The notes: a model not told the origin generated them from the sequence alone. A stretch of 35,685 nt of DNA from Clostridium sp. N3C (GCF_900095445.1 NZ_FMJL01000041.1:1-35685); one strand, 5' to 3'; positions 8,639 to 16,869 are shown, counted from the stretch's first letter. A program made the numbers and translations.

Positions 8639-9496
8639 ATGTTTAAAGAAGTTATACTGGCCGAAAATGCAGGCTTTTGTTTTGGAGTAAAAAGAGCGGT
8701 GGATACATCCATGGATGCAAAAAAAGACTCTAAGGAAAATATCTATACCTTTGGTCCTTTGGTTCACAATAAAAATGTTATTGATAAGCTTAGTGAAGAA
8801 GGAATATATGTAGTTAATGAGGATGATTTGCAAAAAGTTGGTAATGGAGATACAATTGTGATTCGATCCCATGGAGTAGCTCCACAGCTTATGAAGAAGA
8901 TACAAGACACCGGGGCCCAAGTGATAGATGCTACTTGTCCTTTTGTTACAGCCATTCATAAGAATGTAAAGAAATATTATGACTTAGGCTATCAGATTGT
9001 TATAGTAGGAGATGAAAAGCATCCGGAGGTTATAGGTAGTAATGGATGGTGCGATAATACAGCAGTTATTACAAGGGACGGTAGTGAAGTAGAAAAACTT
9101 GCAGATAAGGTTTGCATTGTTGCGCAAACTACAGAGAAGCTTTCTAATCTGGAAAAAGTAAAGGAAGCGATTACTAAGCAATGCAAAGAGGTTGTTACTT
9201 TTAACACTATATGCAGTGCCACTAAGGAAAGACAAACAAGTGCAGAGGAAACTTCAAAAAAAGTAGATGTTATGTTGGTAGTAGGAAGTAAAACTAGTTC
9301 CAACACTACTAAACTCTATGAAATTTGTAAAAAGAATTGTGAGAATACATATTTTATTGATAATAGCAATGAAATTCCACAGTGGATAATGGAGGATGAA
9401 AAGGTTAAAAAAGTAGGGGTTACCGCTGGAGCATCTACACCAGACTGGATTATTCAGGATGTGTTGGATAAACTTTATAGTAATATAGAAAAATAA
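8639..9496 (+). CDS. ispH: 4-hydroxy-3-methylbut-2-enyl diphosphate reductase
   Basis: From ATG 8639 the protein has 285 residues, the normal size of stand-alone IspH. The three [4Fe-4S] cysteines are visible: Cys14 in AGFCFGVKRAV, Cys100 in DATCPFV and Cys192 in TICSATKERQ. The substrate-contact motifs RSHGVAP, HPEV and QTT are also present. It catalyses the last step of the MEP pathway, HMBPP to IPP and DMAPP, in the cytosol. GTG codons at 8624 and 8627 are in frame, but they fall within or beside the AGGTGG ribosome site that would serve ATG 8639. In several clostridia ispH is fused to a ribosomal S1 domain; here it is not. It stands alone between rpsD and a small orphan gene. Confidence 0.95.
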   Translation: MFKEVILAENAGFCFGVKRAVDTSMDAKKDSKENIYTFGPLVHNKNVIDKLSEEGIYVVNEDDLQKVGNGDTIVIRSHGVAPQLMKKIQDTGAQVIDATCPFVTAIHKNVKKYYDLGYQIVIVGDEKHPEVIGSNGWCDNTAVITRDGSEVEKLADKVCIVAQTTEKLSNLEKVKEAITKQCKEVVTFNTICSATKERQTSAEETSKKVDVMLVVGSKTSSNTTKLYEICKKNCENTYFIDNSNEIPQWIMEDEKVKKVGVTAGASTPDWIIQDVLDKLYSNIEK

Positions 9497-9589
9497 TTTC
9501 ACCTAAGCTTTATTAGTAGTAAAGGGATAATTTATAACAATATAGCCAATAATATTTTTAGTTAAAAAATATATATTGGAGATGGTTTT

Positions 9590-9811
9590 GTGAATAGATT
9601 TGATAGAGCTGTTAATAAAAAGACTAGTGAATTAATAACTAAAAATATGTTGGGAAAAGAGGTTTATCCTGAGGACATAAGAAAGTATAAAACTATAGCT
9701 AGGGCTCTAGTAAGAGAAGAAATGAGAAAATTAGAACCTAACAATAGAGAAAGTTCTTTATATAAGAAAACCTGGAAAGCTGCAAGTAAATATGGAGAAT
9801 TTAAAAAATAA
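9590..9811 (+). CDS. Small conserved-looking protein of unknown function (73 aa)
   Basis: A 73-residue basic, helical, soluble protein starting at GTG with a GGAGATGG ribosome site 5-12 bases upstream. The sequence is rich in Lys and Arg (for example RKYKTIARALVREEMRKLE) with no cysteines, signal peptide or membrane helix. No domain was recognised. It is followed at once by a bidirectional terminator shared with the convergent gntR gene. Codon use matches the neighbours, which supports it as a real gene. Function unknown; the positive charge would suit nucleic acid or ribosome association, which is only a guess. Confidence 0.6.
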   Translation: MNRFDRAVNKKTSELITKNMLGKEVYPEDIRKYKTIARALVREEMRKLEPNNRESSLYKKTWKAASKYGEFKK

Positions 9812-9853
9812 AAGCTAAAGGGGTATATTGCTAAAATATATCCTTTAGCTTTT
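9810..9853. terminator. Bidirectional terminator between the 73-aa gene and gntR
   Basis: AAAAGCTAAAGGGGTATA pairs with TATATCCTTTAGCTTTT around a short loop, flanked by an A-run on the left and T-run on the right, so it can act on both strands. It overlaps the 3' end of the minus-strand GntR gene. Confidence 0.8.
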
Positions 9854-10514
9854 TATAAGAGTTTGTATTGATTTCTAAATCTTCGAAGCTATGACTTATA
9901 TGCTGTCGAAGGGACTTGTCCAATTGTTCGTAGTCCTTCTTTTCTATTAGATCTATTATGTGTAAATGTTCCTTTATGCTATCGTGTTCTTCAAAGTTAA
10001 CCTTGTAAAAGGTATCGAAAAGCTTGAGATATACATTTATTTGATTAACTAACTTTTGCATAAATTCTATTAGAAATTTATTATTAGACTTTTTAACTAA
10101 AGTCATGTGAAAGTTTTCGTTTGCTCTAATAAATTTATCCATGTCCTTTTCTTTAAAGGCTTTACGTTCATCATCCACCAGTAGTCTTAGAGTGGATATA
10201 TCCTCTTTTCTGATTCTTTCTATGCTTAATTTAGCAGCAACACATTCTAGCTCTATTCTTGCTTCATAGGCCTGGGTAATTTCATCTAAGGAAGGCTGAA
10301 TTACGAAAGCCCCTCTATTAGCAATTATATTAATTAGACCTTCGGAGGCAAGTTTTTTTATAGCGTTTCTTATAGGAGTTCGGCTAACTTGTAGCCGTTC
10401 TGATATAGTACTTTCTACTAACTGTGTCCCTGGAGCTAATTGTCGGTGAAGTATAGAATCTTTAAGCTTGTTATATACAAGCTGCTCCATAGAAGGACGT
10501 GTTTGTTCATCCAT
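9831..10514 (-). CDS. GntR-family regulator, FadR/FCD subfamily
   Basis: 227 residues. The N-terminal winged helix (about residues 10-75) contains TISERLQVSRTPIRNAIKKL and ASEGLINIIANRGAFV. The C-terminal helical FCD domain shows the typical metal and ligand histidines: NFHMTL, KEHLHIIDLI and RQHISHSF. FCD regulators bind small organic acids or sugar acids and usually repress a nearby transport or catabolic operon. It lies 92 bases downstream of yitT on the same strand. The FCD-type operator pattern TTGTA-N-TACAA occurs upstream of yitT (see 11504-11557), and a matching half-site lies in this gene's own upstream region (10566-10574), so control of yitT and of itself is a reasonable inference. 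The effector is unknown. Confidence 0.88.
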   Translation of the reverse strand: MDEQTRPSMEQLVYNKLKDSILHRQLAPGTQLVESTISERLQVSRTPIRNAIKKLASEGLINIIANRGAFVIQPSLDEITQAYEARIELECVAAKLSIERIRKEDISTLRLLVDDERKAFKEKDMDKFIRANENFHMTLVKKSNNKFLIEFMQKLVNQINVYLKLFDTFYKVNFEEHDSIKEHLHIIDLIEKKDYEQLDKSLRQHISHSFEDLEINTNSYKKLKDIF

Positions 10515-10565
10515 AAGTTAACCTCCTGCTTAATTTAGCATGATAAAGTGGCAGATTACAAATAA

Positions 10566-10574
10566 TTATACAAT
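10566..10574 (-). promoter_or_regulatory. Possible GntR half-site upstream of gntR
   Basis: TTATACAAT here is identical to part of each arm of the palindrome at 11508-11552 and lies 52 bases upstream of the gntR start. It may be an autoregulatory site; a 9-mer in A/T-rich DNA is weak evidence alone. Confidence 0.35.
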
Positions 10575-10606
10575 AAATGTGAATAAAAATAAAGAGTAGC
10601 ATGAGA

Positions 10607-11449
10607 TTATAATCTAATAAAGCCTTCCCCAAAGGTAGCGTGTACAGTATTTACTGTTATAAAAGCATTCTTGTCCAATAGTTGTATATACTTTTTTAAT
10701 TTAACATATTCTTTTCTATTCAATACAGTTCGAATTACTTCCTTTTCATTGTTAGTAAAGGCTCCTTTGGCGGTGTAGATAGTAGCGCCACGATCTAAGG
10801 TGTTTACTATATAGTTAGTGATGTCTTTACTTTTGGAGCTTATAATAACTATTTCTTTAGTGTCTTGAAAGCTTTGCATTACATAATCTATCAAAAAGCT
10901 GTTTAATATGATTCCTAGAATGCCATACATAGCCATTTTTATACCAAAGGTAAAAAAGGAGAATAGAACTATTAATAGATCAGCATATAGCATGGATTTG
11001 CCCATATCTATATCGAAATATTTGATTAGAATTTTGGCGATTATATCGGTACCGCCAGTGGAAGCGTCTTGCATAAATACAATGGCTAGTCCAAAAGCGT
11101 ATAATATAGCAGCCATTATAAGTTCTATTAGTATATCATCTGTTAATGGTCCAGAAAGGGGATGGATTCTTTCTAAAACCCATATTATTCCTGATAGGGC
11201 CAAGCTAGAGTATATAGTCTTTGCGCCAAAATTGAATCCAATAAATATGAAACCGATGATGAAAAGTATAATATTTAAAACAATCATTAAGGTTCCAACG
11301 GATATAGATGGAAAAAGAGAGTTTATTACTATTGACAAGCCGCTTACACCACCGGTAACTAAACCATGGGGGACAGAAATGTAGTAAATTGGTAAAGCCA
11401 CTAATAAGATACCAATATTAATTAATAAAAATTCTTTTAATTTTTGCAT
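10607..11449 (-). CDS. YitT-family membrane protein (DUF161 plus DUF2179)
   Basis: 280 residues. The N-terminal 180 residues hold five to six membrane helices with the YitT hallmark GLVTGGVSGLSIVI (about residues 30-43) and a related second half (ASTGGTDIIAKIL). The C-terminal approx. 90 residues form a soluble DUF2179 domain (TLDRGATIYTAKGAF, then the HATFGEGF end). Function is not established; these proteins are thought to be small-molecule carriers or regulators at the membrane. The ATG is preceded by an AGGAG ribosome site. The gene lies upstream of gntR on the same strand, and a large palindrome sits 55-108 bases before its start, suggesting tight transcriptional control. Confidence 0.85.
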   Translation of the reverse strand: MQKLKEFLLINIGILLVALPIYYISVPHGLVTGGVSGLSIVINSLFPSISVGTLMIVLNIILFIIGFIFIGFNFGAKTIYSSLALSGIIWVLERIHPLSGPLTDDILIELIMAAILYAFGLAIVFMQDASTGGTDIIAKILIKYFDIDMGKSMLYADLLIVLFSFFTFGIKMAMYGILGIILNSFLIDYVMQSFQDTKEIVIISSKSKDITNYIVNTLDRGATIYTAKGAFTNNEKEVIRTVLNRKEYVKLKKYIQLLDKNAFITVNTVHATFGEGFIRL

Positions 11450-11503
11450 ACATAAATCTCCTTTACGCTAGAAATTCGAAAGAATGGAATAAATACATAA
11501 AAG

Positions 11504-11557
11504 ATACAAAATTGTATAACAAAATTGTAGTACAATTTTGTTATACAATTTTAGTAT
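11504..11557. repeat. Perfect 22-bp inverted repeat, candidate operator upstream of yitT
   Basis: Arms 11508-11529 and 11531-11552 are exact reverse complements of 22 bases with one base between. Pairing extends by ATAC/GTAT (11504-11507 and 11554-11557) after a one-base bulge. Each arm contains AAAATTGTA twice, so the element has four half-sites, with TTGTA-G-TACAA at the centre. This resembles operators of FCD-type GntR regulators, and such a gene lies two genes away. It could bind two dimers; on RNA it would form a long hairpin. It is not followed by a T-run on either side, so a terminator is unlikely. Confidence 0.7.
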
Positions 11558-11677
11558 ATATGATTTTTTTTAGAATGGCAATTACTTTAATTAACCATGT
11601 TCAATTTATTTTTTATAAGAAATGATTAAATTATTTATAAGTGGTAAGTATAACAGCAAGGTAGCCAATATATGTGT

Positions 11678-11706
11678 TTGACTAACCTAGGAGTAAAATT
11701 TATAAT
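11678..11706 (+). promoter_or_regulatory. SigmaA promoter for the helicase operon
   Basis: TTGACT (11678-11683), exactly 17 bases, then TATAAT (11701-11706), 76 bases before the helicase ATG. The rest of the 333-base gap between yitT and the helicase gene holds the palindrome at 11504-11557 and no visible ORF. Confidence 0.75.
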
Positions 11707-11782
11707 GGTAGACATGAAGTATAAGAATAGATCTAAAACTTAACTTGAATATTATAAATAAACTTAATCAAAAGGAGTTAGC

Positions 11783-14140
11783 ATGAAAAAGCTGATGGAT
11801 ATGTCCCCTTATGAGTTAGGGGAAAGCGGTAGAGAGGAAGCAATTAAATACTTGATAATGTACCTTACTAAAGGAAAAGCCAATGATAAAAGACTTGCTG
11901 CCTCAGCCATTGGTAAACTAGCCCTAAGATATAAGGAAAGTTGTAATAAGGCTATACCTTTTTTAATAGAAAATTTGAGCGATAGTCATGGACAGGTTAG
12001 ACAGTATACCTTAAAGGCTTTAACAAAGCTTACAGTACCAAAAAAATATTATTCTCTTATAAAAAATGTTGCTGAAAATGATAGTGCAGAATACTGCCAG
12101 AGAGCGGCTCTGCAATTGCTTGAGCAGATGGCGCTAGAGTATTCAAAAAAGAATGTTAACAAGACTATAGCTCCTGCTAAAAGCCATAAAGATAATCATA
12201 AAACGGTAGATTATAAGGCTCAGGAAAATAGATTTTTAGATATATTAAGCTATAATTGTGGTATTAGGCTTACAGAAAAGCAAAAGGCTGCGGTACTACA
12301 TAAGGATGGACCAGCCATTGTATTAGCAGTGCCTGGCGCAGGTAAGACCACAGTTTTGCTAGCCAGAACCGCTAATTTAATCATAAATCATAAGGTTAAT
12401 CCCGCATCTATCTTATCTATAACCTTTAGTAGAGCCTCTGCGCTAGATATGCGAAACAGATACTATAACTTTTTTAGTAAAATTACTTCTATAGGAGCTA
12501 ACTTTTCCACTATACATTCCTTTTGTTATGAGCTAATTCGAAAATATTCTATAATGAATAAAATAAGCTATAAGATAATTGAGGAAGGTGGAAGTAAGAG
12601 AGATATTCTTAGAGAGCTTTTTAGGGAGTACAATGGAGAAAATATAGATGATGACGCCTTAGAGGACTTGATTAATTCTATAGGTTATGTTAAAAACATG
12701 ATGCTTAAGGAAGATGAACTTGAAGAATTTAGTCATTCTGTGGATATAAAATATTTCACAGAAATATATAATGACTATGAAAAAATTAAGAAAAGCAATA
12801 ACTATATAGATTATGATGATATGCTTACCTTGGCCTATGATATATTACAAGAGGATGAGGAGTTGTTGCAAAGATATCGAAGTATCTATGAATATATTCA
12901 AATTGATGAAGGACAAGATACTTCTAAAATACAGCATAAACTTATAGAACTTATTGCAAACCCAAAGAACAATGTATTTATTGTGGCAGACGATGATCAA
13001 AGTATTTATAGTTTTAGAGGAGCTTATCCAAAGTTTTTGCTGGAGTTTGACTCTATGTATAAAGATACTAAAAAGTACTTTATTGATCAAAATTTTAGGT
13101 CTACCCCTGAAATTGTAGCTTTGGCAAACAGATTTATTAAGAGCAATAGTGTAAGATTTAATAAGGAAATGAAAACCGCCAATCCTTCTGGGCCGAGGGT
13201 TAATCTAGTAAAGGTGAAAGATGAGCTTCAAGAGGTGGATTATATTATTAAGGAGCTTGCCTCTGCCACTAACAAGGAAAGTGCTATCCTTTATAGAAAT
13301 AATATGTCAGCAATAAAATTAGCAGACGAACTAAGCAGAAGAGGAGTATCTTTTTATATAAGAGACTATAACAAATTTTTCTTTAAACATTTTATTCTAC
13401 AGGATATTCGTAGTTTTATAATGTTTACCTTAGATAATAGGGATATAGAGGCTTTTAGTAGAATTTATTATAGAATAAATAGCTTTATATCTAAAGAAAC
13501 CTTTCAGCTTTTAAGTAGTAAAGATAAAGGAGACAAGGATCTTTTTGACCTAGCAGAATCTTTGGTGGACTTATCCAGTAATCAAAGAGGTGCTATGGCA
13601 AGGCTAAGAAAAATTTTTGCTTTTTTAAAGTTAAAATCACCGGTAGATTTTATTGACTATGTAGAAAAAGATTTAGGTTACACAAAATATTTGAAGGATA
13701 ATTGTGCTAATATTGGTTACAGTTATGAAAGCTTAAAAGTAATATTATCAAACCTAAAATCTTTAGCAGTTAGATGTAGTAGTTTTGCAGCTTTTTTGGT
13801 AAGATTAGAAGAGCTAGAGAAAGTATTGGAAGAATCTAAACTAAAGAAGGGCAAGAGCTATTTAACTCTTTCTACTATGCATTCTTCCAAGGGGCTAGAA
13901 TTTGAAAATGTATTTTTGATAGACTTAATTGAAAATATAATGCCTACTCGCTCTAGTATAGAAAGCTATGAGCAAGGAGAGATTGAAGAATTAGAGGAAG
14001 AGAGAAGGTTAATGTATGTAGCTCTAACTAGGGCGAAGCAAAGGCTTCATCTTATTGTGATGGAAAGCAAAAATGAGGAAAAAGTGAAGCCTTCCAGATT
14101 TGTAGAGGAAATACTAAACTTTATGGGAAGGATGGATTAA
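11783..14140 (+). CDS. UvrD/Rep-type superfamily 1 helicase with N-terminal HEAT-like repeats
   Basis: 785 residues. Residues about 5-115 look like two to three HEAT-type helical repeats (ASAIGKLALRYKESCNKAIP, then SDSHGQVRQYTLKALTKL). After a polar linker a complete UvrD-like helicase begins near residue 150. It has Q-motif LTEKQKAAV, Walker A VPGAGKTT (183-190), motif Ia SITFSRASA, motif II IDEGQD, motif III ADDDQSIYSFRGA, motif IV NFRSTPEIVALAN, motif V TMHSSKGLEFENVF and motif VI YVALTRAKQRL. It should be a 3'-5' DNA translocase acting in repair or recombination. The HEAT extension is not part of PcrA or UvrD and presumably binds a partner or DNA. It starts at ATG after AAAAGGAG. The HAD gene begins one base after its stop, so they are co-transcribed. 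Confidence 0.9.
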   Translation: MKKLMDMSPYELGESGREEAIKYLIMYLTKGKANDKRLAASAIGKLALRYKESCNKAIPFLIENLSDSHGQVRQYTLKALTKLTVPKKYYSLIKNVAENDSAEYCQRAALQLLEQMALEYSKKNVNKTIAPAKSHKDNHKTVDYKAQENRFLDILSYNCGIRLTEKQKAAVLHKDGPAIVLAVPGAGKTTVLLARTANLIINHKVNPASILSITFSRASALDMRNRYYNFFSKITSIGANFSTIHSFCYELIRKYSIMNKISYKIIEEGGSKRDILRELFREYNGENIDDDALEDLINSIGYVKNMMLKEDELEEFSHSVDIKYFTEIYNDYEKIKKSNNYIDYDDMLTLAYDILQEDEELLQRYRSIYEYIQIDEGQDTSKIQHKLIELIANPKNNVFIVADDDQSIYSFRGAYPKFLLEFDSMYKDTKKYFIDQNFRSTPEIVALANRFIKSNSVRFNKEMKTANPSGPRVNLVKVKDELQEVDYIIKELASATNKESAILYRNNMSAIKLADELSRRGVSFYIRDYNKFFFKHFILQDIRSFIMFTLDNRDIEAFSRIYYRINSFISKETFQLLSSKDKGDKDLFDLAESLVDLSSNQRGAMARLRKIFAFLKLKSPVDFIDYVEKDLGYTKYLKDNCANIGYSYESLKVILSNLKSLAVRCSSFAAFLVRLEELEKVLEESKLKKGKSYLTLSTMHSSKGLEFENVFLIDLIENIMPTRSSIESYEQGEIEELEEERRLMYVALTRAKQRLHLIVMESKNEEKVKPSRFVEEILNFMGRMD

Positions 14141-14141
14141 T

Positions 14142-14798
14142 ATGATAAAAGCAGTTTTATTTGATTTAGATGGGACATTAATAAATACTAATAAGTTAAT
14201 ATTGGAATCTTTCAAATATACCTTTAGAACTCAATTGAATATGGAAATGGAAGATGATAAGATAGTAAGATTTTTTGGAGAACCGCTAAGAAAGAGTTTA
14301 TCTAGTGTGGATCCGGATAATGTGGATAAACTTGCAGATGCTTTTCACCAATTCAATTCTGAGAATCACGATCTATTAGCAGAGCAATATGAAGGGACTA
14401 TAGAAACCCTACAGGCTCTAAAAGAAAGAGGAATAAAACTAGCGGTAGTAACTTCTAAAAGGAAAGTTATGACAGAAAGAAGCTTAAAATTAATAAAGAT
14501 TTATGATATAATGGATGTAATTATTACTCCTGAAGATACAGACAAACATAAGCCTGATGGAGAGCCCGCACTACTAGCTTGTGAAAGGTTAGGGGTTGCT
14601 CCAGAGGAAGCTTTAATGGTTGGAGATAGCATTTACGATGTAAAATGTGGTAAGAATGCAGGAAGTAAGACTTGTATTGTAACCTATTCTTGTTTTTCTA
14701 TGGAAGACTTGTTGAAAGAAAATCCAGATTATGTTATAGATAAATTATGGCAGTTAGTGGATATAATAGAAGGTAAAAACATAGAAAAAATAAGTTAA
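14142..14798 (+). CDS. HAD-family phosphatase, PpaX/Gph-like
   Basis: 218 residues with all HAD motifs: nucleophile Asp8 and acid Asp10 in FDLDGTLINT, motif II VVTSKRK, the conserved Lys in DKHKPDGEP, and motif IV GDSIYDVKCGKNAG. A C1-type helical cap lies between about residues 15 and 80. The layout fits pyrophosphatase PpaX or phosphoglycolate phosphatase; substrate choice cannot be made from sequence. It starts one base after the helicase stop and is followed 12 bases later by the tautomerase gene, in one operon. A phosphoglycolate phosphatase beside a repair helicase would suit removal of DNA damage products, but this is speculation. Confidence 0.85.
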   Translation: MIKAVLFDLDGTLINTNKLILESFKYTFRTQLNMEMEDDKIVRFFGEPLRKSLSSVDPDNVDKLADAFHQFNSENHDLLAEQYEGTIETLQALKERGIKLAVVTSKRKVMTERSLKLIKIYDIMDVIITPEDTDKHKPDGEPALLACERLGVAPEEALMVGDSIYDVKCGKNAGSKTCIVTYSCFSMEDLLKENPDYVIDKLWQLVDIIEGKNIEKIS

Positions 14799-14810
14799 GG
14801 GGTGATATAA

Positions 14811-15161
14811 TTGCCTTATATTAATTGTGTTACTTCAAAAAAACTTACTGAAGATGAAAAGAAAAGATTAAAAGAAAGCTTTGGAAAGCTTATAGAAATA
14901 TTTCCTGGAAAATCTGAACAATGGCTCTATGTAAGCTTTAGAGATAGTGAAAGCTTATACTTTAGAGGAGACAAGATGTATAGGGGAGCTATTGTAGAAG
15001 TTAAGCTTCTTGGTAGTGCAAGTAGAGATATTAAAGATAAGTTCACCGCTAAAGTATGTGATTTATTAAATGAAGAAATTGCTGTACCAGGTAACAATAC
15101 CTATGTTACTTTCCAGGAGTATTCACCTGGCAATTGGGGTTGGAATGGTGGCTTGTTTTAG
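14811..15161 (+). CDS. MIF-like (macrophage migration inhibitory factor family) tautomerase
   Basis: 116 residues, the size of MIF-family proteins (about 115). It starts at TTG followed by Pro, so removal of Met exposes the catalytic N-terminal proline (Pro-Tyr-Ile). The C-terminal end GNWGWNGGLF matches the family pattern GWN..xF, and the central KFTAKVCDLLNEEI followed by NNTYVTFQEY fits the second beta-alpha-beta unit. MIF proteins are trimers with keto-enol (phenylpyruvate-type) tautomerase activity. They are less common in bacteria than the short 4-OT tautomerases. It is the third gene of the helicase-HAD operon, with a GGGGTGATATAA ribosome region. The natural substrate is unknown. Confidence 0.75.
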   Translation: MPYINCVTSKKLTEDEKKRLKESFGKLIEIFPGKSEQWLYVSFRDSESLYFRGDKMYRGAIVEVKLLGSASRDIKDKFTAKVCDLLNEEIAVPGNNTYVTFQEYSPGNWGWNGGLF

Positions 15162-15210
15162 ATAGTTTAAAATTATTTTGCTATTATCCTTTAAACATAT
15201 ATTCTAAACT

Positions 15211-15276
15211 CAGGTATCTGATATATGAAATTTGTAGCAGCTAATCTGTTACTTGAAATTTCATGTCAGATACCTG
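15211..15276. terminator. Long hairpin between convergent genes
   Basis: Three stacked stems: CAGGTATCTGA / TCAGATACCTG (11 bp), ATGAAATTT / AAATTTCAT (9 bp) and GTAGCAG / CTGTTAC (7 bp with one G-U), with small internal loops and a CTAAT apex. It lies between the tautomerase gene and the convergent MocR gene and is followed by ATGTTTTATAT. A bidirectional terminator is the simplest reading, though it is longer than usual and could be a small mobile palindrome. Confidence 0.6.
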
Positions 15277-15281
15277 ATGTT

Positions 15282-16730
15282 TTATATATCATTAAGCTCT
15301 AATTTGGCCTCTTCCCCAATAATTTTTATACCTTTTTCAATATCCGCCAAAGAAGTTCTTGAGAAACCAATTCTTAAGGTATCATGTCCGCTGCCATCGG
15401 TATGAAAAATATCTCCAGGGGTAAAGATTACACCTTTTTTTATGCATCTATTGAGTAATTTTCTAGAGTCAATCCCTTTAAGTTTAATAAAAAGATACAA
15501 ACCTCCGTTGCCGGCAATATATTCATTAGGAATGTACTTTTCACAAAGTTCTCTAGTTTTTTCGTATCTTTCTCTGTATATATTTCTCACCCGTTTTATA
15601 TACTTATCGAAACCTGGACCTTTCATATAGTGATATAGTATTCCTTGATCCACAAAGGAAGTGTGGATATTTCTACTACGTTTTACACTTTCTAAGGTTT
15701 CTATAAGAGAGCTATCGGCAAAAATCCAGCCTAGGCGCATGCCCGGTGACAGGATTTTAGAAAAGCTTCCTATGTATATAACAGAATTGCCTTTACCACT
15801 AATGGCAGAGATAGGAGCTATATGACCGCCGTGGTGCTGCAGTTCTTCAGTAAAACCATCTTCTATTATAGGTATCTGTTTCTTTGATAGAATTTCATAG
15901 ACTGCTTTTCTTTTTTCAAAGGGCATAACTATACCTGTAGGGTTGTGGTAGGAAGGAATTAGATAAGAGACTTTTATGTAATTATTGTTTACAGCCTTCT
16001 CTAGGGCATCCAAATCTAAGCCATCCAGTGTCATAGGCACTCCAAGTAAATTAAGGCCGTGAAGTCTCATTATTTTTATGGCAGTGTTGTGGGTTGGGTT
16101 TTCACAGAGTATAGTGTCTCCATTTTCTGTAATAGTAGATAGAATTATATCAAAGGCTTCAGTAAAACCATTGGTTATTAGTATAGATTTTCCTTCAGTT
16201 TCTACTCCTTTGCTAGTCATATATTCTAGCAGTGTTTCTATTAAAGGTTTATAACCTCTGGCGTATCCATAATTAAAGATCTTACCTTCTTCTAAAGCTA
16301 CTAAGTTTAGAAAGGAACGCTTTAATTCATCTATATCAAAAAGTGTTTCATCCGGTGCTATAGATTTAAAGGAGATCATTCCTTTTTTATATATTTGCTC
16401 CTGTTTCATAATATCAAGATTTTCTGCAGTTTTAGCAAAAGTATTTGTATTTTTGCTCCAATTTATATAGACGGTCTCTTTTTTACTTATTTCATGATAC
16501 TTAACAAAGGTACCCTTTCCACCTACGGTAAAGATATATCCTCTGCTTTCTAATAGTTCATAGGCAGCAATCACTGAGCTTCTGCTAACTTTTAAAAGAC
16601 TAGCCATTTCTCTTGTGGAGGGAAGCTTTGAATTTGCAGGTAGCATACCTTGCTGTATCATTTCTTTTATCTGGGAATAAATTTGTCTATAAATTGGTTG
16701 GCTGCTTTCTAAATTGATATTGAGAAACAT
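15282..16730 (-). CDS. MocR-type regulator (GntR helix-turn-helix fused to aminotransferase fold)
   Basis: 482 residues. Residues 1-75 are a GntR winged helix (LPSTREMASLLKVSRSSVIA, ESRGYIFTVGGKGTFV). Residues about 110-480 form a class I aminotransferase-like domain with PSYHNPTG, the Asp-containing IIEDGFTEEL and the PLP-lysine motif GSFSKILSPGMRLGW. MocR regulators use PLP as effector; PdxR and GabR are the known examples. The gene is divergent from an M29 aminopeptidase across a 139-bp gap, the usual arrangement for a MocR regulator and its target. No pdxST or gabT genes are present in the window, so the regulated pathway may be amino acid or peptide related. Starts at ATG with AGGTGAATT upstream. 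Confidence 0.88.
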   Translation of the reverse strand: MFLNINLESSQPIYRQIYSQIKEMIQQGMLPANSKLPSTREMASLLKVSRSSVIAAYELLESRGYIFTVGGKGTFVKYHEISKKETVYINWSKNTNTFAKTAENLDIMKQEQIYKKGMISFKSIAPDETLFDIDELKRSFLNLVALEEGKIFNYGYARGYKPLIETLLEYMTSKGVETEGKSILITNGFTEAFDIILSTITENGDTILCENPTHNTAIKIMRLHGLNLLGVPMTLDGLDLDALEKAVNNNYIKVSYLIPSYHNPTGIVMPFEKRKAVYEILSKKQIPIIEDGFTEELQHHGGHIAPISAISGKGNSVIYIGSFSKILSPGMRLGWIFADSSLIETLESVKRSRNIHTSFVDQGILYHYMKGPGFDKYIKRVRNIYRERYEKTRELCEKYIPNEYIAGNGGLYLFIKLKGIDSRKLLNRCIKKGVIFTPGDIFHTDGSGHDTLRIGFSRTSLADIEKGIKIIGEEAKLELNDI

Positions 16731-16869
16731 AATTCACCTCAGTTTATTTTTAATTTATATATGATGGCTGTAAAAAGTATTTCTTTTATAATATCTTTCT
16801 TTTAAAAAGTCACTGTATTATATATAATAAAACTATACATAAAAAATTGCAAAAGAAAAGAGGGATATA
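16731..16869. promoter_or_regulatory. Divergent promoter region mocR-like / M29 aminopeptidase
   Basis: The 139-bp gap contains repeated TTTCTTTTA blocks (TTTCTTTTATAAT, then CTTTCTTTTAAAA, spaced about 20 bases) that could be direct-repeat operator sites of the kind MocR regulators use, and a TATATAATA-type -10 facing the aminopeptidase. The repeats are imperfect and A/T-rich. Confidence 0.35.

Noticed and set aside
8618..9502. Several minus-strand ORFs opposite ispH
   Set aside because: IspH has all catalytic cysteines on the plus strand; the opposite frames look like random translation.
10908..11384. Plus-strand 158-residue ORF opposite yitT
   Set aside because: It is a shadow of the YitT gene: no ribosome site and no recognisable domain, while the minus strand gives a clear membrane protein.
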